Assembly (NCBI GenBank): GCA_001661515.1
Contig: LUVW01000021.1
Coordinates: 318,785-382,784, forward strand
Source: Capniomyces stellatus
Lineage: Eukaryota; Kickxellomycota; Harpellomycetes; Harpellales; Legeriomycetaceae
Length of the DNA stretch: 64,000 nucleotides
Direction: 5' to 3'
Below, one piece after another: positions 11,358 through 23,921 of this stretch. Each line of letters opens with the position of its first letter. Position 1 is the stretch's first letter. Made by a program: the position numbers and the translations under genes. Under the pieces are notes generated by a model. It saw nothing but the letters and a program-made list of their open reading frames with translations, ran no database searches and was not told where the DNA came from.

Positions 11358-11445
11358 ATTGTGCCTCGGGACTTGAAGTTGAGAATTGAGACTCGGGGTT
11401 TAGGAATTGAGACTCGGGATTTGGGAATTGGGTCTCGGGATGTAA
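11358..11445. repeat. Imperfect ~22-bp tandem repeats
   Basis: Four to five diverged copies of a unit resembling GGAATTGAGACTCGGGATTT in head-to-tail order. Confidence 0.6.
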
Positions 11446-12444
11446 ATAATATAAATGTGGGAATTGGAGGTGGACAACGTCTTTAGTTAACACGATACCA
11501 ATATCAAACCGATGATTTTATCAGATACTTTTTCTTTAATTTGATATTCCACGAGTTTTTTTTAACAGAAAAAGCTATCAACAACTTTTTGGGATTTAAA
11601 CAATGGGCATAACATGGATAAATAATTTAAGTGTGGAGTTTAGATTCTAGGCAATTTAGATGCAGGGTATAATGACATTTGGCCAATTGGTGGTTTAAAG
11701 TGTGACTAAGTCATTAAGCACACATAACACTGCATAAGCACTCCCAGACGGGCTGCAGACTAGGCTAGATGATCATCAGTGGTGTTCAAGTTGTTTTAAA
11801 TCTATCAAAATTTGTTGCGAGTAATTGAATGATAAATATATTTTTTTTGAAAGATTTGGTAAATAAAAAGTAACCGTATCAAAAATAAAGCTGTGGGAAA
11901 ATTAGTGAAATAAACTGAATTTCGTGGACAGTAAAGCAGAATTTTGTGTGTAACTTGCAATCACAGGGCTAACTAATCAAATACTTTAAACAGCACAAAT
12001 TATAGGTGAAATAAATGCTGAACTGTTATAAGGAAACCCGCCCAAATTAAAAAAGTTGGAGTGTACAATTGCTGAGTCATTAAAGGTTACAAAAGAGGAT
12101 GAAGACGAATATGACAATTTTATTGTTTCATCGATAAAGATAGATTTGCAGGTGATAATAGATACAAACAATATGTAAATATAATTTTATTTTGGATTGG
12201 ATTGTCATCCAAACCTAGACTTAAACGTGCTGCGAGTTTTACTTGGGTTAGTACAAAAAGTTAGTCAATAGAGAGAATAAAGTAAAAATCATCCTAATTC
12301 AAGTACTTGTGGGTGATCTATGGTAATTCAAAAATTCAATATATAATTTTTTACAAAAAAAAAAAAAAGAAAAGAACAAGAGCGATTTTTGGCAATGACA
12401 TGGGTTAAATAAAAGCGTGTATTAATGTATAATCACTTTTATTT

Positions 12445-12467
12445 GGGGAGGTGGGGGGAGGGGGGGG
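12445..12467 (+). repeat. G-rich tract at the DOM34 3' end
   Basis: G runs of 4, 6 and 7 separated by A, GT and A, lying 13 bases beyond the DOM34 stop codon. In the DOM34 transcript it would be C-rich; the plus strand could form a quadruplex. Confidence 0.6.
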
Positions 12468-12479
12468 TAGCGGTTTAAT

Positions 12480-14253
12480 CTATGTGACAAGGACACCAAC
12501 AGCGCTGGAATCACTGTGGTTGCCGTCATCGCTGTGATTATTGTTTTCAGTACTGAGGTTGGGATTTGAAGAGTTTGTAAGGTTGTTGCGAGTGTTGGGA
12601 TGGTTGGAGTCGGTAGTTTTGTTGATGTTGTCATTAGTGTCGGTTTCTGCATCAGAGTCAAAGTCAGAGTCAACATCGGCAATTGGGAAGCTGAGGATAG
12701 CAGCAACACCGCTTAGTTGGCCAAGCTGTTCGCCAGAGACATGGAGGCTGGAAAAAACAACAACAGAGCCGTGGCTGTTTTCAACGCTTTCGACTAGGCT
12801 AATGTATTTTTTCCTGTCAGCAAGGTTGGCAGATCTGAACAGCTCGTCAGTAACCAATAAAGACTCAACAGCACCCATGCCACAGGCCTTCTTCACGTCT
12901 TTGTAGCCGTAGTACGCCTTGTCGCTGTCCTTGTTGAGCATGCCGTAGAATTTGTCTAATAGCGAGACTTCCAGTGAGGCTTTTGTGTTTTCTAGTTTGG
13001 CCTGGATTGTTGGGTCTCTCATTACTTCTTCCAGCGAAGACTTGTGCCCAGATGATGTGTGTACGTTGACAAACTTGTTTCTGTTCTGCAGGATTAGCTT
13101 GTCGTCCAACTTGACTGCCTGCTGGAACATGTATGTTGTGAACTGGTCCGCTATAAATCCAGGACTCCCAATTATGATCGCTTTCACAACTGCAAAGTCG
13201 ACATTGGCTTTCAGCGAGTTGTACACCTTTTCAAAAAACGAAACCATTCCCTAAAACCCAACAACAATAACGACATATAATCACAAGTTTAATTCACGTC
13301 AAGCCCAACTAGTGTCAATACTCTAATTGCTGTTTGCCCTTTTAATAAAAAGACCCAACTAAACACATAAACACACTATTCGTGTAGCTATACTACTGAC
13401 CTTTTCGTGTGATGTTGCTGAGCCTTTGCGTTTTCTAGGAATGCTGGTTTCAATTTTCTGGCGAACAATAGTCATGTACCGGGTGACTAAGCAGATATTT
13501 GCTAGACCTTCCTGCATAATAATCGCGGCAACATCTGCTTGTTTGGTTATATCGCATGCATCTTCAACTCTTTGCAGGCTAATAATGTCCCATTCAAGCT
13601 TGTAAATCGTAAACGGAAAGTTCCTTTCCAGGTCAAGAGTATGGTATTGACCAACCTAAATTCACCAACCAAGCATAAGCAGTTTAAAGTTCTGCCAAAC
13701 ATACACTCACTCACAGTTTACAATGCGTGTTTTAACAATTTACAATCAGCTTTACATTGTCAGTGTTGGAAGAAGAAAAAAAAGTGGGAGGTTCTTACTT
13801 GCACGTATTTGTTTTGTTCTGAGTTTTTCCCATTAATTCGTAATGCCCCAGCTAGCACATCAAAGTATATCTCTTCAACAGTAATAGTCAAGTTGATTCT
13901 TACTCGTTCTGACGTAACACTGCCCGTGGAAGATTCCGTCTTTACGCCTCTATTTTGTCGTAGGTTATATATCCGCAACATTCAGTATATAAATAAGCAT
14001 GCAATATGTCTAGTTTTGTTGTGCTCTACACACTATATATATTTGTAATTTTTTTTCTTTTTGCTCTGCTGTTTAAAACCACGCCAATAAATTATGTTTA
14101 GTTGGTATATGTTTATTACCGAACTGTCGAGGCTTGGAGCTTGTCACCTTTTTGAATCAAATTGTAAATGTGCCACATATCCTCGCCATCCTCAGACACC
14201 AATTTGACAAATCCAGAGGAATCCTTTTCGATTGATTTCGACAGCAGCTTCAT
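12480..14253 (-). CDS. DOM34: DOM34/pelota, ribosome rescue factor
   Basis: Four exons, 14253-14120, 13949-13799, 13655-13401 and 13250-12480, join in consistent phases over introns of 170, 143 and 150 nt to give 436 residues. The eRF1-like N-terminal domain starts [19 protein letters not shown] with [15 protein letters not shown]. The central domain has [21 protein letters not shown] followed by IPRKRKG, and the C-terminal domain has [18 protein letters not shown] and [20 protein letters not shown]. The central domain lacks a GGQ motif, as in pelota and unlike eRF1. Pelota with Hbs1 splits stalled ribosomes in no-go and non-stop decay. After residue 370 or so comes an Asp-rich then Asn/Ser-rich tail of about 65 residues, longer than usual. 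The first exon's leader is preceded by a TAGAAA repeat on the sense strand. Confidence 0.95.
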
Positions 14254-15104
14254 AGTTTAACCAAGTCGCTTTTTTCTGTTTCTTTTTCTATTTATCTATA
14301 TTTCTATTCTTATTTCTATTTATTCCTACTCCTATTTCTATTTCTATTTCTATTTCTATTTCTATCTATAGTTCTATCTATGGTTCTGGTTGCAGTTTAC
14401 TCTGTATTGCTTTTTTAAATCAAGTTCAAACAATAAAAGTGTGTACAAGCAGTACATTCAAATTCGAACAATATTGGAATTTTGAGGTTACTTTTTTATT
14501 AAAAAAATGGAAAAAAGAAAAAAAAAAGAGTTCAAAGAAAAGATTAGATTTCGGACTGCGATTTTTTCAAACTAAAATGTTCCTTTTAATCGGTTTGTAA
14601 TTTAATCGTTTTCATTCATTCATTTTTTTTTCTCTCATTTTTTTTTCTTTTGCTAAATTATCAAATGGTAAACAAACAAATAAACCGAAATAGCAATGCT
14701 TTTTCTTTTGAAATTTCGGGCTTTAGCTTTTTGTTGCGTAAATCTCCGGAGTCGGAGTTTCTTGTTTAGGCAACAACAACAAAAAGTCTTGTAGAGTGAT
14801 TTTCTGAAAAATTATTTAGAAACTCGGCAAACTAATATGTAGTAGACTCTTTTGCATCAGGTGTACAAAGCCTGTCAGTTACCAGCAAACTCTAACCCAT
14901 CTGCGAAATGTATATTTATGTTTTATTTCTTTTAAAAAAAAACAAAAACTAGGCTATCAATATAAAAATATAAAAATATATGTAAAACTATGTTACCAAA
15001 GTATAAAATAAGCAAAAAAAAGAATACATGCGTAAAAATACATATAACAAGAAATATTAAACAATGAGTAGCAGCTTTTTATTTATTCTTTTTTTGTAGT
15101 CGGA
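14254..15104. other. Intergenic between DOM34 5' end and ATG2 3' end
   Basis: Contains a TTTCTA hexanucleotide repeat at about 14335-14373, directly upstream of DOM34, then A/T-rich sequence forming the DOM34 promoter and the ATG2 3' flank. No gene seen. Confidence 0.5.
14335..14373. repeat. (TTTCTA)n microsatellite
   Basis: About six head-to-tail TTTCTA units with diverged flanking copies, in the DOM34 promoter or leader. Confidence 0.75.
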
Positions 15105-18100
15105 CTAGCGTTTGGATCTGGATTTATACTTGTCTTGCAAATTAAGTTCACGTCCTTCATCCAGAGTATTCCTTAGCCCCAACAGCGTTTTCCCAACAGC
15201 CTCGCTGGCACCAATCATTGGTTTGAAGACAGCGACAGGTACCGCCCGGACAGCAGCCTTAACACCACCACCACCACCGCTAGTCCCGCCACTAGTTCCG
15301 CTGGTGTTGGGAGGATAGTTGGTGTTTGTGATAGTCAATCCTTCGTTGCTGTTGTTGCTGTAGTTGTAAGGTTGCTGCGATGATTGGGGAATTGACCTGA
15401 TGGTTCTGGCCACGCTGTTGAGGTTTTTGGACAGGCCCTTGTAGGCTTGTTTTACGCCTTCTGTGGCAGATTTCGGTTGGGCTGCGTACTTGCTAGTGCT
15501 TTGATGGACAGTGTGCTGATGGTGGGCGGGAATGTTGGTGGTGCTGCTGCTGTGTGTATAGTCATTGCCGTGCTTTTTAAAGTACGAGATTGAGTTTGGT
15601 GACATTCTATCGACAAAACTGCTAGAGTCCAAGTCGTAGCCGTATTCGTGATCTGCATTGGTGGGTTTAAAGTTTATTGGGGCTAGCATGTCAGGCGAGT
15701 TTGGCGAGTTGTTGATGTTGAAAATATCACCAGCCTGCTCAAGCAAGCCCTGGCTAACAACAGCCAGTTTGGCGCCCAGATTCACGCCCTCAATAAGCCC
15801 AACCGAGGCAAAGTTTTTGGTAGCAACCTCCATGGCATTGTACCACCTGCCGTCCTTTTTGTATGCTTTGATGGGCAGGAGAATCATGTCCAGAGCCGCG
15901 GACCCAACATTTGCCAGCGGCCGCAGTGCAACCAACCCACCCAGAAGTGAGGGTATTTGGTTTGATTTTATATGGGGCAGCCATATGTTTACGCATTCCT
16001 CAACCAGTTTTTCAATGCCGTTTACACCTCTCAGATTCACCAGCTCGAGCTTGATTATCGCTTCCTCTAAAGCAATCAGATTCAGTAGCTCAACAACAAA
16101 GGGCTGTGGATTGGAGCTGGTACTAGCGTTGGCGCTGGAGTTGGAGTCGGATTTGGACATGGGTCTTGACTTTAGCTCAGAGGGTTGGTTTGGTGACTGT
16201 TGCGGCTTTTGGTTCGTTTTGTGGGGTTCGGGTTGATTTTGGCCAAACAACAGCGGGTTTGGGCCAACTAGCGGAGTGTTTTTTGGCTTGTAGTCCAGCA
16301 TGATGTCAAGCGGGGTAATGCAGATGGCCTGGAAGTACGGGTTTTTTCTGGCGGACTTTGGCTGGTTGCCTTTGGGACTACTAGCGGTTGGCCTGTTGTT
16401 TGAGTAGGACAGGGAGGTTTGGATAAAGCGCAGCACAAACATCAGTGCGTCTTGGTCGACGTAGCACCTGGTTGGTGAGATGTTCAGGTCGACTCTAAAC
16501 TCAATTTCGTCGTCGGTCTCAGTACTTTTGGCTGTTTTACTGGAGCTGGCTTTCGTAGAGTACTCGGAGCTGAAATTGGACCTGACAGCCTCGACTCTCA
16601 GCTTGATCATGTCAACCAGCAAGGGGTCGCTGAACTTGTTGTTCATCAGCCACTTTGGCCAGTCCAGGGTTGTGACTTTCCTGATGTTTGAGTGTAGCAG
16701 CAGTGGATGCATGTTCGTGGTGTTGGCACCACGGGTATATGAACTGCTAGTGCTGGCTGTGCCGTTTCTGTTGGTTTTGCCTGAACCTGTTTTGTACTTG
16801 TTGAGCTTTATGTTCTTGTTGATTTTCTTCATGTTTTGGTTCTGTCTTGTCAGAAATTTGGACCACTGCGACGACTCCAGCAGGTCATACACGTCGATCT
16901 GGTTGATCATCATTGCCACGTCAAACGCGTACTTGGAGTCTTGCGAGTACTGCGTAAACTGCATCCTCAACTTCTTTATCTCCAGTTCCATCTGTGCATT
17001 CGAGTTATTGGCTATGTTGCTGCTATTTCCCCTGTGTCTGTTTCGGCTTGACACCGACCAGTTCTGGTTGTCAAAAAGCAAAACCTGTACCTTTCCAATC
17101 ACCAAATTCAATCTAAACTCTCTCTTCAGCAATCCCGACTTTCCCTTGTTTGCCTTCCCGCCTCTACCTTTTCCACCAACTTTACTTTTGCTGCTGTCTC
17201 TTTGGTTTTCAATGGACTCAGATCTGTAGTCAGACTGAGATTGGGATTTAGAGCTATATTTGGAATCGGTTTCAGTGTCGATTTCAGAATCAAAACCAAT
17301 AATGTCGTTTCCTCTGGATTTGCCCGTCCCTTCTTGCCTGCCTTTTGAGGTTTCAAAGTAATCGTCAATAAACGTAAACCCTTTGGATTTGTCCAGGTAG
17401 TTTTTGGACTTTAAATCCGACTGGTCGTACAGCTGCATGGCTCTTCTGTTACCGTGGGCAACCCTGCTACTTTGCACCGGGCAAGACTCCTGGTTACTGT
17501 CGCTTTCTGCATTTAGGTAATTGTACCCAATCCGGCTGTTGAGTTTTTCTCGTGGGTTCATAGCTTTGTTTTGACTTTCTAATACTGGCTTGTTGCTACT
17601 GGTGACGGCCTGGAAGTCTGAGTCTAGGTTGTCACTTGACTCGTAGCTAAAATCAAAATCGTCAACCACTTCATGCTCACTAATATCCGAACCACCGTCG
17701 CTTTCCAAGTACATTTCATTTTCTAAATCCTCACCACCACTGCTTCCCAAGTCTACACTACTTCCCAAGTCTACATGACTTGTCAAATCAACATGACTTG
17801 CCAAGTCTACGCTGCTTCCCAAATCTACACTGCTTCCCAAACCTTCACTACTTTCAAACCCACTAAATTCCCCGCTACTACGAAATGTAGCTTTATCGTT
17901 GCCATACACACTACTCTCATCAAACGAGAGTCCGCTATTCCGATTTTTACTCGCAACATGGAAATCCTTGCTTTTCCCACTACTTTTAGCTACCAGGTCC
18001 ATCTCCGCCTTTAATCTAAACTTGGTTTTGGTTTTCGACTTGGCTAAAGTGTTGGCCTTTCTTTCTGGTCGAGTTCTAAAGTCGTTTGCTCTTTGCCTGT

Positions 18101-21100
18101 ATTCGCTCATTATGCTCTGTGCTTCGTTGATAGACACCGAGTCAAACCCAAAATCATCGCTTTCTTTATTGTCTAAATTACTCAATCCACTGTTGGCCTC
18201 ATCTCTATTTTTGCCTTTGCTTTTACTTTTACTTTTGTTCCCGACATTGATTTTCTCGGCTGTTTTACCGGCTGTTTTTCTGGTTGTAGAACTGACTTTC
18301 TTGTTAACAGGGTTTGGTAACTTGAACGACCCAGTCTCAGATCTCATATCTGACCTCATATTCGACCTTGTATCTGACCTTGTATCTGACCTAGTGTCCG
18401 ACCTAGTGTCTGATCTCAAATCAGGGTTTAGTTCAGATCTTATTTCAGACTCTGCAATGGAACCCAACTCTGACCCAATAACAGATCCGGCTTCGTTGAC
18501 CAATTGGTTGAGCTCATTCAGTTTGTCGTGTTTGTCATCGCCTTCAAGTCCTCGAATATTCACACTATCAACGCTTTTCTTTGGATTTACATTAGCCTTG
18601 TCATTTCTGTTGCTATAAGCGTCGTTGCTGTTGGCATTGCGACTGGCTGCCTTGATCAAATCGGCTTGTATTTGTTCAACCATGTTTTGGAGTATATATA
18701 TTGTATCCATTCCCAGCTCTACTCGGATGCTCGTGGATTCGACTGTCAGAACAATGCTTTTGCCAATGAACAACCGCATATCAATCATCATTACATACCC
18801 AAGCAAAATATGGCCACTCTCAGCCCAAAACTTTTCAGGACTGTTAATCAGTCGGCCGCTGCTCATCCGGTTTCTTGTATAGTCGTTTGTAACATAACTA
18901 TTAAAACTACTGCTAGCAGTATAGTGGTTGTAATTACTGCTATAATTATAATTCTGGTTGTAATTGTGGCTATGGCTGCTTTGACTTGGGTAGCTTGAGT
19001 GTTCAAAATTTTGATTTGACAACCCCGGCTGTCCAAAAATCGATATTCCGCCCACAAAAAACGTAAACGACTCCTCTTTCTGCTTGTTACCGTTGCCAAC
19101 ACCAGCCTCATTTGGGTTGAAGGTGCGGATAAAGGTAACTGTGTCTAGGCCAACTATCATCGATTTTGACAACACCAGTGCGTTGCTCTCCGTGCTATTA
19201 TCGACTGTAACGTGGTTTTGGCCAATGTTGTATCTTATTGAAAAGTTTCTTATAAACAGGTACAGCACCAGTGGGCTTGCTGTAATTGGCTCATTGGGCT
19301 GACTTCCTTCATCACCGCCTCCATCACCGCCTCCCTTGTGTCTGTTGTAGATGCTGCTATTGATCATTTTTCTAAACTTTTCAATCGACTCTTTGGTTTT
19401 CACTGATGGCTTGATATTTATATTGGTATTGATATTGGTGTCGGTGTTAATTATCGGAAGTCTGTTTGGATCGTTGACATCAAAGTCCATATCAAGGTCC
19501 AAGTCCATTTCCAAATCAAACCCTAAACCCAACCCCAAGTCCAAACCCAGGTCAGTGTTGGGCCTGTTATTATTAGCTGCTGTGGCGGGATTCGTGGTGT
19601 GGTGGGTGCCGGAATCGGTACTGTTTTTGGTGCTTTCAGGACCGCCAACCCCAAAAAATGTCGATAAATCGCTGAAGCAAAAAGACAGTTTGTCCAGATC
19701 CAAAATCGACCAATCAAGCCTCACAACCAGCTCGTTTTCGTCAGCGAGTTGCGGCGAAACCAGGTAATCAATGCTTAGCTGGGGTAGTTCAAGCCGCCCA
19801 AACTCACTGCCTTTGGTGGCGCCAGTGTTGTTTGGTACTGCGCTGAATGTATGACCAAATATCACTTCCTTTACTCCAGTGTTTTCGCCAGCACTAGCCA
19901 AGCCGTTTGCATGCCCAGCGAAGTTACTGTCAATTGGAACAAACTTGTGGTTGAGCTTTGTGGTTTGAATGTGATAGTAAGTTTTGTCGGTCTCAACCAG
20001 CCCAACAACAACAAAACAGTTAGTTTTTTCCAGGCTTGTCACATGCAAACTCCTGGTGTTTGTTAGCAATTCAATTGTTATCTCAGGAAACTTGGCTAGA
20101 GCCACAACCATTTGTTTGTTGCTGGACTGCTTGCTGGAATCTTGGACCAGCTTTTGCTGTTGCTGCAGTAGCTGCTGCTTGTTCATAAACAAGTTGAGAG
20201 TCTCCATAATCTCCATAGCCACGCGATACTTGTGCTTGTCTACGTGTACTTTTACTTTTGGAAAGTTGCAGTCTATAATCAGCTCTGCTCCGTTCAAACA
20301 GTGCCGCTGGAACTGCTGAACCGCCAGCAGCTCGGCCTCAAACGTCCGTCTCGTCTTTGCATCATGTCCAACAGACGTGTTTAGCCCCATTAGTGCTGGC
20401 GGCCGGTCAATCTTTATCTTTTGCTGCTTGTCTATTTCCTTTAGTGACACATCCAAAAACAGCAGCCCGTTCCCATATCCCAGTGCGTTTCTCCCGCTTT
20501 CGTCTCTAATGATCGCTATACATACCATCGACTTGTGCAGTCTTTTCAACTCTACTTTGTCTTTATCTTTATCCTTACCCTTATCCTTGCCTTTGTTTCT
20601 CCCTTCTGCTTTTCTGTTGTGAAGCTTGCTCTTTATATTGCTTCTTTCTATCTGCTTTTTGATGCTTTCAATTCTTTTACCAACCATACTTTTGTCTATT
20701 GGACTTTTACTCATTATGTCTCTGCTTCTAGGGCTTTTATTTCTACTGCCTAGTTCAGAATCTCGCCCCTCTCCACTAAACGAGCACTCTGAGTCAGATC
20801 CAGATTCAAACTCGTATTCAGAGTTGCGTTCAGTCTCAAATTCATATTCAGAGTCCAAGTCCAAATCTGACCCAAACTCGAACTCAAGCCCTGAACCTGT
20901 CCCTTTACTCGCGTTCTTACCGTCTACTCTGTTTCTCAAGGGAAATCCCGCCACTTTTGCCTTCTCCAGGTACAAATTCACCTTCAACTCACCACCACTC
21001 AGTCTAATTCCAGAATTTATTGGCGCTTTTCCTCCACCCTTAGCCATGTTTTCGTATCTCTGGCCTGTATATCCACCACCACCACCACCACCACCACCAC

Positions 21101-23921
21101 CAACGCTACTTGGTTCTGTGCTTGATGCTGCAGTGTCAATTATGCTCAAGCTTTTTCCTATGCAAACATTTTCCCAGTCAAATATAACGTGCTCCTTGCC
21201 ACACTCTTTTCCTTTGCTGTCCTTGTCGCGTGTGCCGTTTGTCTGTTTTAAGTGTTCCATTCTGAACCATTCATCTATCCCCAGCTTTTTTTTCAGCTTT
21301 TCAAACTCCAGCTTGGCCCTCTTGTTCAACTGCTCGTTTTGCGCCGAATCGTCAGCAATCTCCTTTGTCGTTGGCAATGTAATCCAGACTCGGAACAGCG
21401 GCGTCGTTATTACCCCGCTTGTATCATTTTCGCTGTTCTGGTTATACCCATATCTGAATCCCTTGTCCATGTTATCCTTGCCTCCCTCAGCCTCAGCCCC
21501 AAGCGATTCGGATAAGTAGTTTGCATTTACATCAATATCGATGTTCGTGTTTGTCCCTCTGGCTCTGTTGTTCGTTCGCACCACAAACTCCTCCTCAACA
21601 GACTCGATGTAATTGTCGTCCTTCATCTCGCTGCTCCCAAACCCTTTAAACTCATTCTGCAAATACTCCCTGTTCTCAACTTTACCGCTCCTGCCATCTC
21701 TTTTGCTAGCCAACTTGCTTTTACCACCCTTCCTTGTATTTTCGGGTGTTTGGATCTGATATTTACCATACACGGATAGCCTCGCAATCAGCTTTAGGTT
21801 TAATCGGACTACCAGCGGCGCCATGCTTATGCTTTTGCTTTTTCTGTCGCTTGATATCCACCCCCACACGTGCTCATTCATACGATGTTGATACTCGCAG
21901 CTCTTGCCCCCCAGCAAATCCCAGTCCCACCTTGCTATGTCGTAGTCCACCTCCTCCTCGTTAATGTCGTGGTCAACCATCTCCAAGCTCCCAACCGAAA
22001 TCTCAACCATTCTATCTTTCTGGCCTAAGCCGCCTGGCCCTGACATCCCTTCCCCTCCTGAGAACTCCATTTCTACGTTCACTTTGCCCAGCTCAATCTT
22101 TGCATACTTGAGCGGATCCACCAGATCTTTCATATGCTTGTACGATTTTCCTCTATCCCAATCCTTCAGCCCCCCCGGCCAATACCTTCGCTCCTCCAGC
22201 TTCACATCATTGCTTTTAGGTGCCAACAAAATCACCGCAACTCTATCAACACTCAGCACCACCCGCTTACTGTTATGCTTTCCTATCTCCACCTGCAATC
22301 CCCCTTCCCCGCCGCCCCCTGTACTCTCTTTGCTGCTGCTCGTAAACTGTGCCGAATAGTACATGTTGATCAGCTCCGCTTTTCTTTTCCACTCCTCGCC
22401 CCATCCCGCTACCTGCTCCAGTATAGCCTTCATTTCCGCCAATTGCTCTGGTCTAACCAACACTCCCAATGTTCCCAGTTCAACCGCTATTTGCCACCCC
22501 TCCACATGCAAGACCCCCAGCTCATCTGCCCTATTGCTTATTCCGTCCCCATCCCTCAATCTCCCATTATCTTTGCTCCCCTCTCCTACCCAGCCCCCTT
22601 CCTTTGGCTTTTTGTCTTGAATCTCCCGAAACTCTCCTGGCATGCTTCCTGCAAACGCCTCCCCTTCGTCCACACCTATCCCTATCCCCATATACTGGTC
22701 GCACCCTGTCTCGGTGCTCACTACAGGCTCAATCTGTGCAAATGGCAGCCTCCTCCATATCTTAATTTTCGCCACCGGCTGACTCTCAATTAGCGCCGCC
22801 AGCGTACCTGTGTTTCTTCCATCTCTCATCAGCACTCGAATCCCGCTTACACTCAGCTTCTTGCCCAGTTCACATATCCGCACATATCTATACTTATTAC
22901 CCCCAAGCTCCAAGCCCGGATTCTCATTTGCTTCCTCGTCCAACGCCAGCCCCAACTCCAATTCTGTTTTATTGTTTACCTTGCTTTTGACTTTAATCTC
23001 GGCGTCAGAGTCTTTTGTCTTATCCTCTGTCAGCTCAATGCTCTCTATCTCCACTATTATCCCCTTCCCTTCTATCTTTTCAAGGCCGACTTTGCTTCCA
23101 TACCCAACCACTACTCTGGTTTTGCTTACCTTGACCTCCGTTCCAAATATTATTTTGTCTACCAAATCACTGATAAACTCCAACCCTTGCTCTTTGCTTT
23201 TAATCTCGTTTATTCCTGCGCTGCTATCCTTTTCTTTACTCTCTCGCTTATACCGGCTCCCACCAGCAAATTTACCAATCCCCTCACCTAGCCCCTCCTG
23301 TCGTAAAAACCCATCAGCTATGTACACTGAACTCGTCAACAACGACTTTCCCCCGTCTGTCATCAGCGACTCTGCTATATCCGCCTGCTGCATATACTCT
23401 TCGCTAGACCCCTTTAGCTCCAGCTCTATCACCGGCTCCTCTACCTCTATCCTACACCCTCCTGCCAATAGCCTGCTCCACGCTATTTCCACCTTCACAC
23501 AGCCTATAACTCCTCCCTTGAACACAAACGGCGAGTCCTCCAACACCTCGTCCAAAAACTATTTCAATAGCCACACACCCCACACATATCACCCATGGTA
23601 AGTTAAAAAAAATCAGCACCAACCAAAGTAACTTAAACAACTATAGCTCTATATACCAACAGCTGATTCGCCGCACTACTTCTTAATATAATACAGTACA
23701 TAAACAATATATATATAAATAACCTCGCCTACCTCTTCATTCAGCTTTAGATTTCGCAGCTGACATACTCCATTGCTTAGCTGCACGTCCAAGTCCTTGT
23801 CCCAGTCCAATTCCTGCTGTATAAACCTACCTATCGTCCGTTGAAGTATGAACTTTACAAGTCGTTTTTGGAACGACCCCCGCTCCGTAAACAGGTTGAA
23901 ACTCCAGCTGCTAGGCCACAT
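15105..23921 (-). CDS. ATG2: ATG2, autophagy lipid-transfer protein, unusually large
   Basis: Two exons, 23921-23733 (63 codons) and 23558-15105, joined in phase 0 over a 174-nt intron (GTAGGC...AATAG), give about 2880 residues. The N-terminal chorein part has FQKRLVKFILQRTIGRFIQQ in exon 1 and LDEVLEDSPF...GCVKVEIAWSRLL at the start of exon 2, colinear with animal and fungal Atg2. The C-terminal conserved blocks are ITPLDIMLDYKPK near residue 2470, GVNGIEKLVEECVNIWLPHI near 2580, and then PSLLGGLVALRPLANVGSAA and KAYKKDGR. Atg2 bridges the ER and the growing phagophore with Atg9 and Atg18 and moves lipids. Known homologues are mostly 1600-2300 residues; here hydrophilic, low-complexity Ser/Asp/Lys-rich inserts (notably about 1750-2270) add the excess. 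The exon-2 frame has no ATG at its start, which confirms the splice. Confidence 0.94.
17700..17850 (-). repeat. Coding tandem repeat in ATG2
   Basis: Repeated 15-base units encode six copies of a five-residue Gly/Ala/Thr-Ser-Ser/His-Val-Asp-Leu unit. It lies in the disordered central insert. Confidence 0.7.
18330..18440 (-). repeat. Coding tandem repeat in ATG2 (Arg-Ser-Asp-Thr units)
   Basis: Twelve-base units encode four RSDT tetrapeptides followed by diverged copies (RSNM, RSDM, RSET). The period is a multiple of three, so length change keeps the frame. Confidence 0.75.

Larger units (their letters stand above)
10705..12479. other. Intergenic stretch with weak repeats and a possible tiny gene
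   Basis: About 1.8 kb between DOM34 and the transporter. It contains A-rich runs, a set of imperfect repeats near 11358-11445 (GAATTGAGACTCGGG-like units), a small basic open frame at 11018-11111 described separately, and a G-tract at 12445-12467. No other coding sequence is supported. Confidence 0.5.

Noticed and set aside
12422..12709. 95-codon minus frame rich in Thr/Leu/Pro overlapping the DOM34 tail
   Set aside because: It is an alternate frame of the Asp/Asn-rich repeat tail of DOM34 and starts inside it.
17899..23601. Several plus-strand frames of 80-300 codons opposite ATG2
   Set aside because: They mirror the low-complexity Ser/Asp/Lys codons of ATG2 and give Leu/Ser/Phe-rich peptides with no family match.
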